From Acetobacter musti (lineage in GTDB: Bacteria > Pseudomonadota > Alphaproteobacteria > Acetobacterales > Acetobacteraceae), in contig NZ_WOTB01000015.1 in assembly GCF_011516835.1 (NCBI RefSeq), positions 1 to 64,000 of the forward strand: 64,000 nucleotides of DNA, read 5' to 3'. The notes under the pieces are model-generated. The model saw only the letters and a list, made by a program, of their open reading frames with translations. It made no database searches and had not been told where the DNA came from. Of this stretch, positions 8,336 through 18,103 are shown one piece after another. How positions within the stretch are numbered: the first letter of the stretch is position 1; every line of letters begins with the position of its first letter. A program made the position numbers and the translations under genes.

Positions 8336-8450
8336 CAGAGGTATCTCTTTCTGTCGGCAATATTTGTTTCGGGCATAGCGACGCTTTCCTGTCTTCAGCT
8401 CTGACAGGATGATGTCATACGTGTCCTGAGGGATATTCAGGGATGAATAC

Positions 8451-9098
8451 TCAGTCGCCTTTCGGGAGCACGAACAGATCCGGAGAGGCGCTGCCTCCGG
8501 AGACGAGCTGCGACAGTGTCACCTGTGTCTGACGCCCCTGCGCGTCCACAACGACCCAGCCACGCAATACAAGCGACTGCTCGTCAAACGCCATAACGAG
8601 CGTACCTTCTCCGGGTGACGCCGTTCTGACGGCTGCGATCTGGATGATGCCGTTTTCGTGGCGAAAACTGGTGACCGTTACATCGCCCGAGAGAGAGATG
8701 TGGGCGCCGAGCAGAAGGCTCAGAGGAGTCCGTTCGAGCGGAATTTCGGTTGTCTGATCCAGCTGCGAGTCACGAAACACGACTTTCCCGTCATTGGCGA
8801 CAAGAAGAAGCGGGCTGGGTTTATCATACTGAAAACGCATACGGCCTGGTCTTACCAGCCAGACGTCTCCGGTTGTCTTCTGGCCATCAGCCGCGGTCTG
8901 TTCGAAGCGTCCACGCAGGGTCGTCACGGCATTCATTCTGTCCTGCACGCGATCGACCCAGCCCTGGTCCGCAGGAGAGAGAGCCGCTGCGGCCGCCTGC
9001 GTGGGTGATATCCCGTTACAGCCGGCGAAGAGAAGCAGGGCACCGACTGCCCATCTCCGGCAAACGGAAAAGCGGAAAAACATCCGGGAACCTTCCAC
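8451..9098 (-). CDS. lolA: LolA-family outer membrane lipoprotein carrier
   Basis: LolA shuttles lipoproteins across the periplasm from LolCDE to the outer membrane. The 215 aa product has an N-terminal export signal, then the LolA pattern: QDRMNAVTTLRGRFEQTAADG near 51-70 (broken up here as LRGRFEQ), the GDVWLVRPGRMRFQYDKPSP beta hairpin, and the ending DLFVLPKGD. Met6 (MFFRF) is an alternative start at 9083. The signal contains LLLFAGC, a lipobox-like string, which is unusual for a soluble carrier; a signal peptidase I site after AAAAA is the other reading. It is last in a minus-strand run after the flavoprotein gene. Confidence 0.85.
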   Translation of the reverse strand: MEGSRMFFRFSVCRRWAVGALLLFAGCNGISPTQAAAAALSPADQGWVDRVQDRMNAVTTLRGRFEQTAADGQKTTGDVWLVRPGRMRFQYDKPSPLLLVANDGKVVFRDSQLDQTTEIPLERTPLSLLLGAHISLSGDVTVTSFRHENGIIQIAAVRTASPGEGTLVMAFDEQSLVLRGWVVVDAQGRQTQVTLSQLVSGGSASPDLFVLPKGD

Positions 9099-9148
9099 GC
9101 AGACAAGAATGAAATGGTCGGGTCAGCCCATGACAGCCGCTGAAAAAA

Positions 9149-10567
9149 TCAGCGGCCGGTCACGATCCGGTCGACCAGTTCTTTGACGGTGGGAACAAAA
9201 CCGTTGGAATAGAAGGGATCCGTGGCGAACCGCCAGGCGTTTGTCCCGCCGAACATCAGATTATGATCCGCCACCGTTTCCTGATCGGGACCGTGGGCAT
9301 GGGCGATGGTCTGAAGTGTTTTCTGGATACAGTATGACCGCGGATCCGCCTTATGCCCGTTACTGAAATCAGGCGGGTTCTGGCTCCAGTTCGAGAAGCG
9401 GCATTCCGACAGACAGCCCATGCAGGCGACCTGGTCGGTCAGAATCTCGCGTGAACGCTCGGGCGTCACGAAAATCAGCGTCGAATCCGGTGTCCGCATT
9501 GCTTCCGTGAAGCCTTCTGCTTCCCAGCCACGGGCACGAAGCAGATCGGCCTCAGTGACAAACACTTCCCGTTTACGGGCGCCGACGCCATAGGGTGCCG
9601 TATGCTCTCCTACAGGCTCGGGAGAAAACGCAATCTGCCGGTCCGACCGTTCGCGCAGTTCTTTCAGGAAACTGTTATTCACCGCGGAGGAATAAAATCC
9701 GGTGGGAGAGAACCGGTTGAGAAAAACGTCGCCTTTCTCAAGAGTTTTGAGGCGCTGTTTCCATGCCTCGGGGATCGGGCTCTCTTTTGTCAGCAGCGGC
9801 CGGGTTCCGAACTGAAAAACGACAGGCCCCAGCTCAGGGTTATCGATCCAGTCCTGCCACTCCTCCAGCCACCAGACACCGCCTGCCATGATAATCGGTG
9901 TATCGCCGAGGCCGAAACTGTTCATCAGTTTGCGCAGCGCGGCGACACGCGGATAAGGGTCTTCGGGCTTCAGGGGATTTTCCGTATTGGAAAGACCATT
10001 ATGGCCGCCAGCACGCCATGGATCTTCATACACCACGCCGCCGAGAAGATTCGCTGTCTTGTGATAGGCGCGTTTCCACAGCGCATTGAAGGCGCGTGAC
10101 GACGAGACAATCGGGTAATAGTGAACGCCGAATTTCGCGGCGATTTCTGACAGGCGATAGGGCATGCCGGCACCACAGGTCAGGCCGTGGATCAGTCCCT
10201 TCGCACCTTCCAGCACGCCGGTGATGACCCGTTCGGCGCCACCCATTTCCCACAGGATATTGGCATGAATGCGTCCGCGCCCGGACGCCGTCTCATGCGC
10301 TATCTCAGCCTGGGCGATTCCTCCGCGAACGGCGTAGTCGATCAGCTCTTCATGCCGCTCGCGGCGTGTTTTTCCGCGATAGATCTGCGGAACAACCTCA
10401 CCGTTTGCGTCGTAACTGTCGGCGTTGACGATTGAGATTGTCCCGGCCCCTCCGGCCGCAGCCCAGGCGCCGGCGGACTGACCGGTCGAGACGGCGACGC
10501 CCTTGCCGCCCTCGACCAGCGGCAGGACTTCTGCGCCACTCAAACTTACTGCGTTAATCGCCTTCAT
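9149..10567 (-). CDS. Nitronate monooxygenase-type flavin oxidoreductase
   Basis: A 472 aa FMN-dependent TIM-barrel enzyme of the nitronate monooxygenase / 2-nitropropane dioxygenase family; members oxidise alkyl nitronates, though the physiological substrate is often unknown. Visible are an N-terminal GGKGVAVSTG, the glycine-rich GAGMPYRLSEIAAKFGVHYYP region, IIMAGGVW, and a Cys-rich segment near the end (CMGCLSECRF) typical of the long subgroup. I chose ATG 10567 because AGGACAGG sits just before it; a 25-codon longer reading (10642) runs into the pnp terminator region. Transcribed away from pnp on the same strand. Confidence 0.82.
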   Translation of the reverse strand: MKAINAVSLSGAEVLPLVEGGKGVAVSTGQSAGAWAAAGGAGTISIVNADSYDANGEVVPQIYRGKTRRERHEELIDYAVRGGIAQAEIAHETASGRGRIHANILWEMGGAERVITGVLEGAKGLIHGLTCGAGMPYRLSEIAAKFGVHYYPIVSSSRAFNALWKRAYHKTANLLGGVVYEDPWRAGGHNGLSNTENPLKPEDPYPRVAALRKLMNSFGLGDTPIIMAGGVWWLEEWQDWIDNPELGPVVFQFGTRPLLTKESPIPEAWKQRLKTLEKGDVFLNRFSPTGFYSSAVNNSFLKELRERSDRQIAFSPEPVGEHTAPYGVGARKREVFVTEADLLRARGWEAEGFTEAMRTPDSTLIFVTPERSREILTDQVACMGCLSECRFSNWSQNPPDFSNGHKADPRSYCIQKTLQTIAHAHGPDQETVADHNLMFGGTNAWRFATDPFYSNGFVPTVKELVDRIVTGR

Positions 10568-10641
10568 GCCTGTCCTGTCGCCGTCACTGTTCCTGTGAAT
10601 TCCGGTGCCTCTTAACGCGGCGCCGGAGCTTATGCCATACA

Positions 10642-10680
10642 CAAACGGGCGTTGCGACCCTTTGTCGCAACGCCCGTTTG
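10642..10680 (-). terminator. Terminator hairpin after pnp
   Basis: A perfect 17 bp inverted repeat (10642-10658 with 10664-10680) around a 5 nt loop lies 22 nt after the pnp stop codon. The following minus-strand bases are TGTGTATG, a weak T-tract, so it may also act as an RNA 3'-end stabiliser. Confidence 0.7.
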
Positions 10681-10701
10681 CTGACTCTCATTTAACCGAT
10701 G

Positions 10702-12849
10702 TCAGTCTTCGCGGCGCGGTGCGCGGGCGGGACGTTCGCCCACCTCTGCCGTTATGTCGGCACCGGTTGCCTGATCTACAACCCTCATCGAGAGCTTTAC
10801 CTTGCCGCGGTCATCGAAGCCGATGACCTTCACCTTCACGGCATCTCCCTGCTTCACGACGTCGGTGGTGCGGGCTACGCGTCCCTGAGCAAGCTCGGAG
10901 ATGTGTACAAGACCGTCCTTAGCGCCCAGGAAATTCACAAAGGCTCCGAAATCGGCGGTTTTTACGACTTTACCGTCATAGATGCGACCGACCTCGGGTT
11001 CGGCGACGATGCCGTTGATCCTGTCGATGGCCTTCTTCGCCTGATCGTCGGATGAGGCGGCGATGGTGATCGTGCCGTCGTCACCGATATCGACCTTCGC
11101 CCCTGAATATTCGACGATCTCACGGATAACCTTGCCACCGGATCCGATCACGTCACGGATTTTTTCCTTCGGCACGCTCATCGTCGTGATTTTCGGCGCT
11201 GTGGACGAAACGTCGGTACGTCCTTCCGTGAGGGCTTTGGACATCTCACCGAGAATATGGAGACGACCGCCACGCGCCTGTTCAAGGGCGATTTCCATAA
11301 TTTCCGGCGTGATGGACGTGATTTTGATGTCCATCTGCAGAGCCGTTACGCCTTTCTCGGTGCCGGCCACTTTGAAATCCATGTCGCCCAGATGGTCTTC
11401 ATCGCCGAGAATATCGGAGAGCACCGCAAAGCCGCGATCTTCCTTGATCAGACCCATGGCGATACCGGCTACCGGGCGCTTCAGCGGCACACCGGCATCC
11501 ATCAGCGCCAGCGATGTGCCGCAGACGGTTGCCATTGACGAGGAGCCGTTGCTCTCGGTGATCTCGGAGACCACGCGCATCGTGTACGGGAACTCAGCCT
11601 TCGTTGGCAGCAGCGGATGGACAGCGCGCCATGCCAGCTTGCCGTGACCGATCTCGCGACGTCCGGGCGATCCTACGCGACCGCATTCCCCGACAGAGAA
11701 CGGAGGGAAGTTGTAGTGCAGCATGAAATTGGTGCGATATTCGCCGCCAAGTGCGTCGATGACCTGCTCGTCCTGACCTGTGCCGAGGGTAGCCACGACC
11801 AGCGCCTGCGTCTCGCCACGTGTGAACAGGGCAGAGCCATGAGCGCGCGGAAGGATACCGACTTCGGAGACAATCGGGCGGACCGTTACCAGATCGCGGC
11901 CATCGATGCGCAGGCCTGTGTCGAGCACGGAGCCACGGACGATGCTGGCCTCGAGATCCTTTAGCATCGGCTTCGCGGCTTCGGCGTCCAGCCCGGCATC
12001 CGTCAGTTTGTCGAGCACGGCTTTTTTGGCGGCCGCGATCTTTTCATATCGCGCCTGCTTAGCCTTTTCCTTGTAAGCCGCGGTCAGAAGCTTCCGGCCA
12101 AGGGTGTCGACCTTTTTACGAAGCGCGATGGCTTCCTTTGACGGGCCTTCCAGATCCCAGGGGGCCTTCGCCGCATGTTCGGCCAGAGCGATGATCGCCT
12201 CGATGACCGGCTGGAACGCTTTATGACCGAAAGTCACCGCGCCAAGCATGACGGCTTCGGATAACTCGCTGGCTTCGGATTCGACCATCAGAACACCTTC
12301 TGTGGTGCCTGCGACGACGAGATCAAGCTCGCTGTCTTTTGCCTCTTCAATGGTCGGGTTGAGGACATATTCGCCGTCAGTGTAACCGACGGAACAGGCG
12401 CCTACCGGTCCGAAGAACGGGATACCGGACAGGGTCAGCGCCGCCGAGCAGCCGATCAGCGCCGGGATCGCCGGATCGTTCTCCATGTCATGGCTGAGAA
12501 CCGTGGCGATAATCTGAACTTCGTTGCGGAACCCTTCCGGAAACAGCGGACGCAGCGGACGGTCGATGAGGCGGGAGTTAAGCGTTTCCGCCTCGGAGGG
12601 GCGACCCTCGCGCTTGAAAAAGCCGCCCGGGATCTTGCCCGCTGCGTATGCTTTTTCCTGATAGTTCACGGTCAGGGGGAAGAAATCCTGCCCCGGCTTG
12701 ACGCTCTTCGCGCCGACGGCGGTGCAGAGCACGACGGTGTCGCCGTAGGTGACGACAACGGCTCCGTCCGCCTGGCGGGCGATCTTACCGGTTTCGAGCA
12801 CGAGCGTGCGACCGCCCCACTCGATCTCTTTACGGAAATAATTGAACAT
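10702..12849 (-). CDS. pnp: Polyribonucleotide nucleotidyltransferase (PNPase)
   Basis: Phosphorolytic 3'-5' exoribonuclease of RNA turnover, a trimer that joins the degradosome in many bacteria. The 715 aa product shows two RNase PH domains (about 12-145 and 325-460), the active-site string [15 protein letters not shown] with its aspartates, a KH domain at about 553-615 ([15 protein letters not shown]) and a C-terminal S1 domain ([19 protein letters not shown]). Length is standard. It lies downstream of truB-rpsO, the classic order, with a terminator between and a structured leader that could serve the autoregulation known for this gene. Confidence 0.97.
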   Translation of the reverse strand: MFNYFRKEIEWGGRTLVLETGKIARQADGAVVVTYGDTVVLCTAVGAKSVKPGQDFFPLTVNYQEKAYAAGKIPGGFFKREGRPSEAETLNSRLIDRPLRPLFPEGFRNEVQIIATVLSHDMENDPAIPALIGCSAALTLSGIPFFGPVGACSVGYTDGEYVLNPTIEEAKDSELDLVVAGTTEGVLMVESEASELSEAVMLGAVTFGHKAFQPVIEAIIALAEHAAKAPWDLEGPSKEAIALRKKVDTLGRKLLTAAYKEKAKQARYEKIAAAKKAVLDKLTDAGLDAEAAKPMLKDLEASIVRGSVLDTGLRIDGRDLVTVRPIVSEVGILPRAHGSALFTRGETQALVVATLGTGQDEQVIDALGGEYRTNFMLHYNFPPFSVGECGRVGSPGRREIGHGKLAWRAVHPLLPTKAEFPYTMRVVSEITESNGSSSMATVCGTSLALMDAGVPLKRPVAGIAMGLIKEDRGFAVLSDILGDEDHLGDMDFKVAGTEKGVTALQMDIKITSITPEIMEIALEQARGGRLHILGEMSKALTEGRTDVSSTAPKITTMSVPKEKIRDVIGSGGKVIREIVEYSGAKVDIGDDGTITIAASSDDQAKKAIDRINGIVAEPEVGRIYDGKVVKTADFGAFVNFLGAKDGLVHISELAQGRVARTTDVVKQGDAVKVKVIGFDDRGKVKLSMRVVDQATGADITAEVGERPARAPRRED

Positions 12850-12891
12850 TCTGCATCAGACCTTTCGGGCCGACACCGCATCTCGCGTCCC

Positions 12892-12922
12892 GGAAACGGA
12901 TCACGGATGTGATCCCGGTTCC
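12892..12922 (-). promoter_or_regulatory. Stem-loop in the pnp leader
   Basis: GGAAACGGATCAC (12892-12904) and GTGATCCCGGTTCC (12909-12922) pair over about 12 bp with one bulge and a 4 nt loop, 43 nt upstream of the pnp start. A second short hairpin (CTGGCG/CGCCAG, 12968-12984) lies further up. In enterobacteria pnp is autoregulated through an RNase III-cut leader hairpin; the same here is inference. Confidence 0.4.
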
Positions 12923-13072
12923 GTCTGACAGGGGCCGGTGCAGACAGCGTCTCGGACGGCATGGTGACTGGCGAAAAACGCCAGGGCGCCATGTGGCCTG
13001 AAACGCCGTGGCTGGCCGGAGAGCCCCACGATAAGCCGGTTCGGCTCCAGATTCGTCCGGTATTTTCCGGAC

Positions 13073-13115
13073 AACAAAAAAACCCGGGCACCTGCTGAAC
13101 AGGTGTCCCGGGGGC
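13073..13115 (-). terminator. Rho-independent terminator after rpsO
   Basis: On the minus strand CCCGGGACACCTG pairs with CAGGTGCCCGGG (one bulged base) around the loop TTCAG and is followed at once by seven T residues. It ends the truB-rpsO transcript 84 nt after rpsO and separates it from pnp. Confidence 0.9.
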
Positions 13116-13199
13116 ATCCCTTACAGGATTACGGACAACGGGGAAACAGGCGGGGTGCCAGAGATGTGATCTCCCGCTCTTTCCACGTCATGCCGGTGA

Positions 13200-13469
13200 T
13201 CAGCGACGCAGGCCCAGACGACCGATCAGCGTCTCGTAACGGGTCTGGCTCTTGCGCTTCAGATAGTCCAGGAGACCACGACGGTTTCCGACCATGACCA
13301 GCAGACCGCGGCGGGAATGGAAATCCTTCGCGTGGGTCTTGAGGTGTTCGGTCAGGTTGTTGATCCGCTCGGTGAGGATCGCGACCTGAACTTCCGGCGA
13401 CCCGGTATCCGTCGGGTTCGTTTTGTATTCCTGAATCAGCGCCGTACGGCGTTCTGCGGTAATCGACAT
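13200..13469 (-). CDS. rpsO: 30S ribosomal protein S15
   Basis: Primary 16S rRNA binding protein of the small subunit platform. The 89 aa product starts MSITAERR and contains the family signature around [18 protein letters not shown] and [21 protein letters not shown], ending [13 protein letters not shown]. Length is standard. The start at 13469 is supported by CGGGAGATACC upstream; a reading that extends to 13538 lacks family support. It follows truB by 23 nt and is closed by a strong terminator. Confidence 0.97.
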   Translation of the reverse strand: MSITAERRTALIQEYKTNPTDTGSPEVQVAILTERINNLTEHLKTHAKDFHSRRGLLVMVGNRRGLLDYLKRKSQTRYETLIGRLGLRR

Positions 13470-13492
13470 CGGTATCTCCCGAATAATGAGGT

Positions 13493-14416
13493 TCAGAGCA
13501 GACGGACGGGCTGCAGCCACCCCTCTTCGAGACGGCACAGACCCAGCACACGCTCACCGTCCATTGCACGAACGATGCTGTCCGGGCCGGTCTCAGGGAT
13601 ACGTCCCGTGAGATCCGACAGATCGAGCGCCTGTCCATGCAGCAGGAGAACTGTCTCGTCCGGGGTCAGGGCCAGCGCCGGGATGTCGGCCAGCGCGGTC
13701 GCGACCGGACGCAGAAGTTCCGGTGAAGCGGGTGCTTCTTCGGCGCTTGCGACGATTTTGTCCAGAGAAATTGCGTCTGCTTCCGTGAAGGGTCCGACCC
13801 GCAGGCGACGCAGGGCGGCGATATGCCCGACCGTGCCGCAGGCCAGAGCAACGTCGCGGGCCAGAGAGCGCATATAGACGCCCTTGCCCGATTCGACCTC
13901 GAAGACGGCGTGATCCGCGTCCGGCCGGCCGATCAGTTCGAAGCGGTCCACCCGTGCCGGGCGGGGTGGAAGTTCCGGAGGGCGCCCTTCGCGGGCCATA
14001 TCGTAAGCGCGTTCACCCGCCACCTTGAGGGCGGAAAAAACCGGGGGCACCTGCATGATGTCGCCTGTCAGACCGGTTGTGGCGGCACGCAGTTCATCGT
14101 CCGAGGGACGGACGTCCGATGTCGCCGTCACATTTCCATCCGCATCGTCGCTGTCGCGGGCCTCGCCAAGACGCAGAGTGAACTGATACCGCTTTGTGCC
14201 GTCCATGATGTATGGCACCGTCTTGGTTGCCGCGCCCATTGCGATTGGCAGCAGGCCTGTCGCCAGCGGATCGAGTGTGCCGCCGTGGCCGACTTTCTGA
14301 GCGTCGAAGGCGCGTTTCACGATACTGACGACGGCTGTCGACGTGATACCTGAAGGCTTGTCGATGATCAGCCAGCCATTCAGAACGCGCCCTTTCCGGA
14401 TGCGGTTACGTGCCAT
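13493..14416 (-). CDS. truB: tRNA pseudouridine(55) synthase
   Basis: Makes pseudouridine at position 55 in the T loop of tRNAs. The 307 aa protein begins with a basic tail, then [13 protein letters not shown] and the catalytic motif [10 protein letters not shown] with nucleophile D49, followed by the RNA-binding YMRSLARD segment and a C-terminal PUA-like part. Length is standard. It lies directly before rpsO, as in the widespread truB-rpsO-pnp order, and probably shares its transcript. Confidence 0.96.
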   Translation of the reverse strand: MARNRIRKGRVLNGWLIIDKPSGITSTAVVSIVKRAFDAQKVGHGGTLDPLATGLLPIAMGAATKTVPYIMDGTKRYQFTLRLGEARDSDDADGNVTATSDVRPSDDELRAATTGLTGDIMQVPPVFSALKVAGERAYDMAREGRPPELPPRPARVDRFELIGRPDADHAVFEVESGKGVYMRSLARDVALACGTVGHIAALRRLRVGPFTEADAISLDKIVASAEEAPASPELLRPVATALADIPALALTPDETVLLLHGQALDLSDLTGRIPETGPDSIVRAMDGERVLGLCRLEEGWLQPVRLL

Positions 14417-14526
14417 CTGTTCCTAGTCCCGGCTGTGCAGGGTCGCCTTCCGGCAGCCCGTGGAAAGGCGGGGGTCTAGCTGACGTCCGGGGTGGCGACA
14501 ATGTCTGTTTTCAGACCTGCCACCGG

Positions 14527-15720
14527 TCAAATCGTAACGGGAACGGTAAAGCACGCGACAGAGTGGGTGTGCAGAACACGGCACGCCGCGGCTGCGTCCT
14601 GCGGACCGAATCCGACCAGGCGCGCCCGGTAGAGTGAATTCGCGGCAGGTGAAACCCGTGTCACGACAGCGCCCAGCCTGCCAGATGTGCCTCCGATAAA
14701 GGTCCGGGCCTGAGCGAGAGCAACACGGGCCTCATTTCCGCTGGAAAAGGCGCCGACCTGCACGGCCCAGGCGCGACCACCGGCTCCGGACTCACTGCTG
14801 CCCCCGGAATAGCTGCCTGAATAGCTGTATGTCGCGACCGCCGGATGGATGACTGGCCGGGCTGATGGTGAGGCAGGTTCAACGTAGCTGGCGAGTTCAG
14901 CCGGCAGTGGTTGTTGCGCGGACGCGACTGCGACAGGGGGCGCCATTGGCCGGGGTACGGGCGCCGGGTCGGCATGCGGCGTATCGTGATCGACGAGGCA
15001 CCTGGACGGATCGTAAGCTGCGTCAGCGTCCCGGATACATCCGTCTGCGGTCCGCGTCATAGTGCTGACGTCAGGTCCGGCGGCTGCAGCCGGCATAACC
15101 GGTGTTGTAACGGGCATGGCCTGCGCCACACGCACCGGTGCGGTATCCATGTCAGTCGCGCCGGCTGCCGGAGGAACGTCACCAAGATGAGGAGCAATTG
15201 ACGCGACGTAATTGACAGTCTCGTCGGGTAAGGCGTCGCCTGTCTGGAGATACTGTTCCAGACGGCCGGGTCCCGCATTATAGGCGGCGAGGAAGCCTGG
15301 CGATCCGAATCTGTCATAAAGCTGGCGGATGTAGCCTGTTCCGGCGACGATATTGTCGTGCGGTTCGTATGGATCGCCACCGAGACTGTATAATCCCGCG
15401 AGCTCGGCCCATGTGGCGGGCATCAGCTGCATGAGGCCGATTGCTCCGGAGCCGGAGCGTGTCAGCCGGCCGTTAATATATTCTTTTCCGCCGGATTCCT
15501 GATTCATGACCGCCCGGACCCATTGTTCCGGCACGGAGAACCGGCCTGCGGCTTCCCGGATATATGGTCCCCAGGGGTCGGATGCCGGTCCGGGCGCCCT
15601 GTAGTTTCCCCTGCCCCACTGTGACCGGTCGCCACCGGGAGGAACTGTGCTGCATGCCGCGAGAGCGGCGAGCAGACTGAGCGTAAAAGAGTGTAACAGG
15701 CAGCTGGACGACCTGCTCAT
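14527..15720 (-). CDS. Lytic transglycosylase lipoprotein with SPOR domain
   Basis: Cleaves the MurNAc-GlcNAc bond of peptidoglycan. From the chosen start (ATG 15720, preceded by AGAGG) the protein has 397 aa: a lipoprotein signal ending LAAC (Cys23), an SLT domain of the family 1 type at about 50-175 with catalytic Glu75 in MNQESGG and the downstream GLMQLMPATW and AAYNAGPGRLEQYL motifs, a long Pro/Ala linker (180-320), and a C-terminal SPOR domain (about 330-395, WAVQVGAFSSGNEA) that binds denuded glycan at the septum. The combination suggests a role in cell separation, like RlpA or MltB systems. A 15-codon longer start exists. Confidence 0.88.
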   Translation of the reverse strand: MSRSSSCLLHSFTLSLLAALAACSTVPPGGDRSQWGRGNYRAPGPASDPWGPYIREAAGRFSVPEQWVRAVMNQESGGKEYINGRLTRSGSGAIGLMQLMPATWAELAGLYSLGGDPYEPHDNIVAGTGYIRQLYDRFGSPGFLAAYNAGPGRLEQYLQTGDALPDETVNYVASIAPHLGDVPPAAGATDMDTAPVRVAQAMPVTTPVMPAAAAGPDVSTMTRTADGCIRDADAAYDPSRCLVDHDTPHADPAPVPRPMAPPVAVASAQQPLPAELASYVEPASPSARPVIHPAVATYSYSGSYSGGSSESGAGGRAWAVQVGAFSSGNEARVALAQARTFIGGTSGRLGAVVTRVSPAANSLYRARLVGFGPQDAAAACRVLHTHSVACFTVPVTI

Positions 15721-15971
15721 CACATGGGCCTCTGACGAAAATGCCGCGTCCGGAACATGACGCAATTGTATGGCATTGGAAAATTAAGGCAGAAATGAGG
15801 TCAGGCCGCACATAGCAGACCGCTGCTCGCTCTGAACCGTGTGCTCATGTTTGACATGCCTCCCACAAGCTGGCATTTGGCCACGCCTTAACTGGATGCG
15901 CGTTTCGTACGGTGCTCCAGGCTCGCCGGGGAGTATCTCCCCAAACCATGATCACGACTGACAGGTTCACC

Positions 15972-16304
15972 ATGGCCCAGCCTGAACTCGGTTCCAAACG
16001 CGTCTGTGTTTCTTGCGGGGCGCGTTTTTACGACCTTAACAAGGAACCTGCTGTTTGCCCGAAATGCGGCGCTGAACAGCCGGCCGAAGTCCCCCGGCTT
16101 AAAAGGGCCGGCGACAGTGTTCCGGCTTTGCCGGTTAAATCTGTTGCCAAGCCTGAAGACGAAAACGATGACATCGACATTGATACAGATGATGACGATG
16201 AAGATGCGGATGTCATGGAAGACACGGCTGATCTCGATGACGATGCCGACGATATCGGCACGGACATCGATGTAAACACCGATAAGGACGAGCACGACTC
16301 GTAA
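15972..16304 (+). CDS. TIGR02300 / FYDLN-acid family protein
   Basis: A 110 aa alphaproteobacterial protein: an N-terminal zinc ribbon (C12, C15, C29, C32) that includes the naming motif RFYDLNK, then from about residue 60 a run of Asp/Glu that makes the tail very acidic. Its function is unknown; a nucleic-acid or protein-chaperone role has only been guessed from the composition. ATG 15972 matches the conserved start ([10 protein letters not shown]). Divergent from the transglycosylase gene. Confidence 0.88.
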   Translation: MAQPELGSKRVCVSCGARFYDLNKEPAVCPKCGAEQPAEVPRLKRAGDSVPALPVKSVAKPEDENDDIDIDTDDDDEDADVMEDTADLDDDADDIGTDIDVNTDKDEHDS

Positions 16305-16330
16305 GAGTGGCTGTCGGGTTTTAGCGGGAT

Positions 16331-16354
16331 CCGTCCCAGATGGGTCTGAGACGG
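16331..16354 (+). terminator. Possible terminator after the FYDLN gene
   Basis: CCGTCCCAGA (16331-16340) pairs with TCTGAGACGG (16345-16354) with one mismatch around TGGG, 27 nt after the stop. A T-tract is lacking (ACATTCTC follows), so confidence is modest. Confidence 0.4.
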
Positions 16355-16933
16355 ACATTCTCGCTTATGATTATCGACGGATTACATTCTTCCACTGTGC
16401 CCGCTTTGCAGGCTGATGTCGCAGTCTGATATTGGCTCTGCAAGTTCCATACATCTGTCTGAATATTATACTATCGATGTGGCGCAGGCTCATCTGCGAT
16501 AGTCTTCGGGTGCGTAAATCTTGTCCCTTTGTCATCTTCGGGCAACAGAATCAGGCAGAGCGGCCTGCTCCAAGCAATGCTTCCTCTTAATATTCTGATT
16601 TTTCCGAAACAGATTTTCTGTTCTCTCTCTTGCCATACAGAGTGATCACGATGATAAAAATTATCGTCGGGTGCGGCTTTGATCTTTTCGTCGAATATCC
16701 AGTAACAGGAATATCTGCAAAATCCGGGTAACAGATCAATATGCTTATCGTTGACGGGTATTTCCGGGCGGGTCAGTCTCTTTTGTTGCCGGCCAGACCA
16801 TTCGGGATTTATCACTTTATTACCATGATGCTTTGCTTCTATGGCCGTTTCCGGTGCCCGATGCTGCCTGGCGCAGAAGAATTTGTAGCCGGCCAGGCAT
16901 TGCGGATACCGCCCACTTTTACGCAAGAGTATT
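16355..16933. other. Intergenic stretch, no supported gene
   Basis: The only long open frame is a minus-strand stretch of 151 codons (16471-16926) rich in Cys, Arg and His, with no recognised motif and no good ribosome binding site. A short plus-strand frame (16741-16998) overlaps the start of the glycosyltransferase gene. Base composition is lower in GC than the flanks. It may hold the promoter of the gene at 16934 or a decayed gene. Confidence 0.4.
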
Positions 16934-18070
16934 ATGTCTCTGTTTTCCAGGTTTCGCAGACGAATAAAAAATTCGCAGGAATACCTGCCTGTATCTGACC
17001 ATTGCCTGTATCAGGCAGCCGGAAACCGGACCCTGATTGAATTGTCGCCCCGGCGCAGGGGCATTTTCGCAGCAAACGGTCTGCTGGATGATGGTTCGGA
17101 AAGCCTGTTCCGTCACTGGGAGACCTCGACCACACCCATTTTCCGTTACAGTTTCGGACCGGCTGTATTCGACCCGGTGCTCACCATGTTCGGGTCTGAT
17201 GGCAGGGCGATCCGGGATCTTCTTTACACTCAGCTCTACACTCAGCCGGAAAATGTTCTGAAGGCTTTCGATGCCGATCGGGAAACTCCGGTTGAAGTCA
17301 GCGATCTGACGGCCTGGGCCGGATTCGATCACTGGAATAGCAATTTTTACCACTGGTTCGCCCATACTCTGCCGGCGATCTGTCATTTTCGGAAAGCAGC
17401 CGGCCCCGATGATGTGTTTCTTCTGCCTGAACTGACATCGTGGCAGGCTAAGAGCATTGAACTGATGGGATTGCCCCGGGAGCGCTGGAAAATCACGCGA
17501 CCCGGCCTGCGCTATAAATTTGCTCGTGTCATCTACACGGATTTCATCCGTGGAAAGACTGACTTCACGGTATCGGAGACACTGACGGAAACCAGTCGCA
17601 TTCTTAAACGGGCTGCCGGCTGCGGCGAAACGCGCTCCGGCGAATATCCGCAGATGCGCCTGCTGTTCATTCAGCGTGGCTCTGCTGCCAATCGTAAAAT
17701 TCCAAACGAAACGGATCTGGCGGCAGGTCTGGAAAGAGTCGGCTTCGAATGTGTCCGGCCGGAGAAACTCAGTCTTCGGGAGCAGATATGTCTGTTTTCC
17801 GAGGCCCGGATGGTCGTTGGTTTCCTGGGAGCGGGCCTGACGAACATTGCATGGTGCGCACCGGGCACGATTGTTTATGAGCTTGTTCCGAGCCATCATC
17901 AGAACCCGTGTTTTCTGCCCATCGCGATCCGCAACAACCTTTGCTACTGGGCTGATCTCGTGGAGACGGGAGTCATGCGGGAGGACCACACGAGCCAGTC
18001 TGTGCTGCCGGTCGATGTGGAACATGTGGTGAGACACGCGAAAGCTCTGCTGCATCTTACCGATGCGTAA
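16934..18070 (+). CDS. Glycosyltransferase family 61 protein
   Basis: A 378 aa protein of the GT61 / DUF563 family, enzymes that transfer sugars such as xylose or GlcNAc in polysaccharide or glycoprotein synthesis. Family landmarks are WNSNFYHWFAHTLPAICHF at about 137-155, RLLFIQRG near 238-245, and the C-terminal VVGFLGAGLTNIAWCAPGT with the conserved glycine/asparagine run. No signal peptide is evident, so it likely acts in the cytoplasm on a lipid-linked or surface glycan. It is a lone gene between housekeeping genes, and its acceptor cannot be told. Confidence 0.85.
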   Translation: MSLFSRFRRRIKNSQEYLPVSDHCLYQAAGNRTLIELSPRRRGIFAANGLLDDGSESLFRHWETSTTPIFRYSFGPAVFDPVLTMFGSDGRAIRDLLYTQLYTQPENVLKAFDADRETPVEVSDLTAWAGFDHWNSNFYHWFAHTLPAICHFRKAAGPDDVFLLPELTSWQAKSIELMGLPRERWKITRPGLRYKFARVIYTDFIRGKTDFTVSETLTETSRILKRAAGCGETRSGEYPQMRLLFIQRGSAANRKIPNETDLAAGLERVGFECVRPEKLSLREQICLFSEARMVVGFLGAGLTNIAWCAPGTIVYELVPSHHQNPCFLPIAIRNNLCYWADLVETGVMREDHTSQSVLPVDVEHVVRHAKALLHLTDA

Positions 18071-18103
18071 CAGGATGCGTGAACGCGGCCGAATGGTCTC
18101 AGA

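Noticed and set aside
16160-16290. GAC/GAT-rich tract as a tandem DNA repeat
   Set aside because: It is simply the coding sequence of the Asp/Glu-rich tail of the FYDLN protein, with no exact repeat unit.
16471-16926. A 151-codon minus-strand open frame between the FYDLN and glycosyltransferase genes
   Set aside because: No recognised domain, unusual composition and no ribosome binding site; recorded only as part of the intergenic description.
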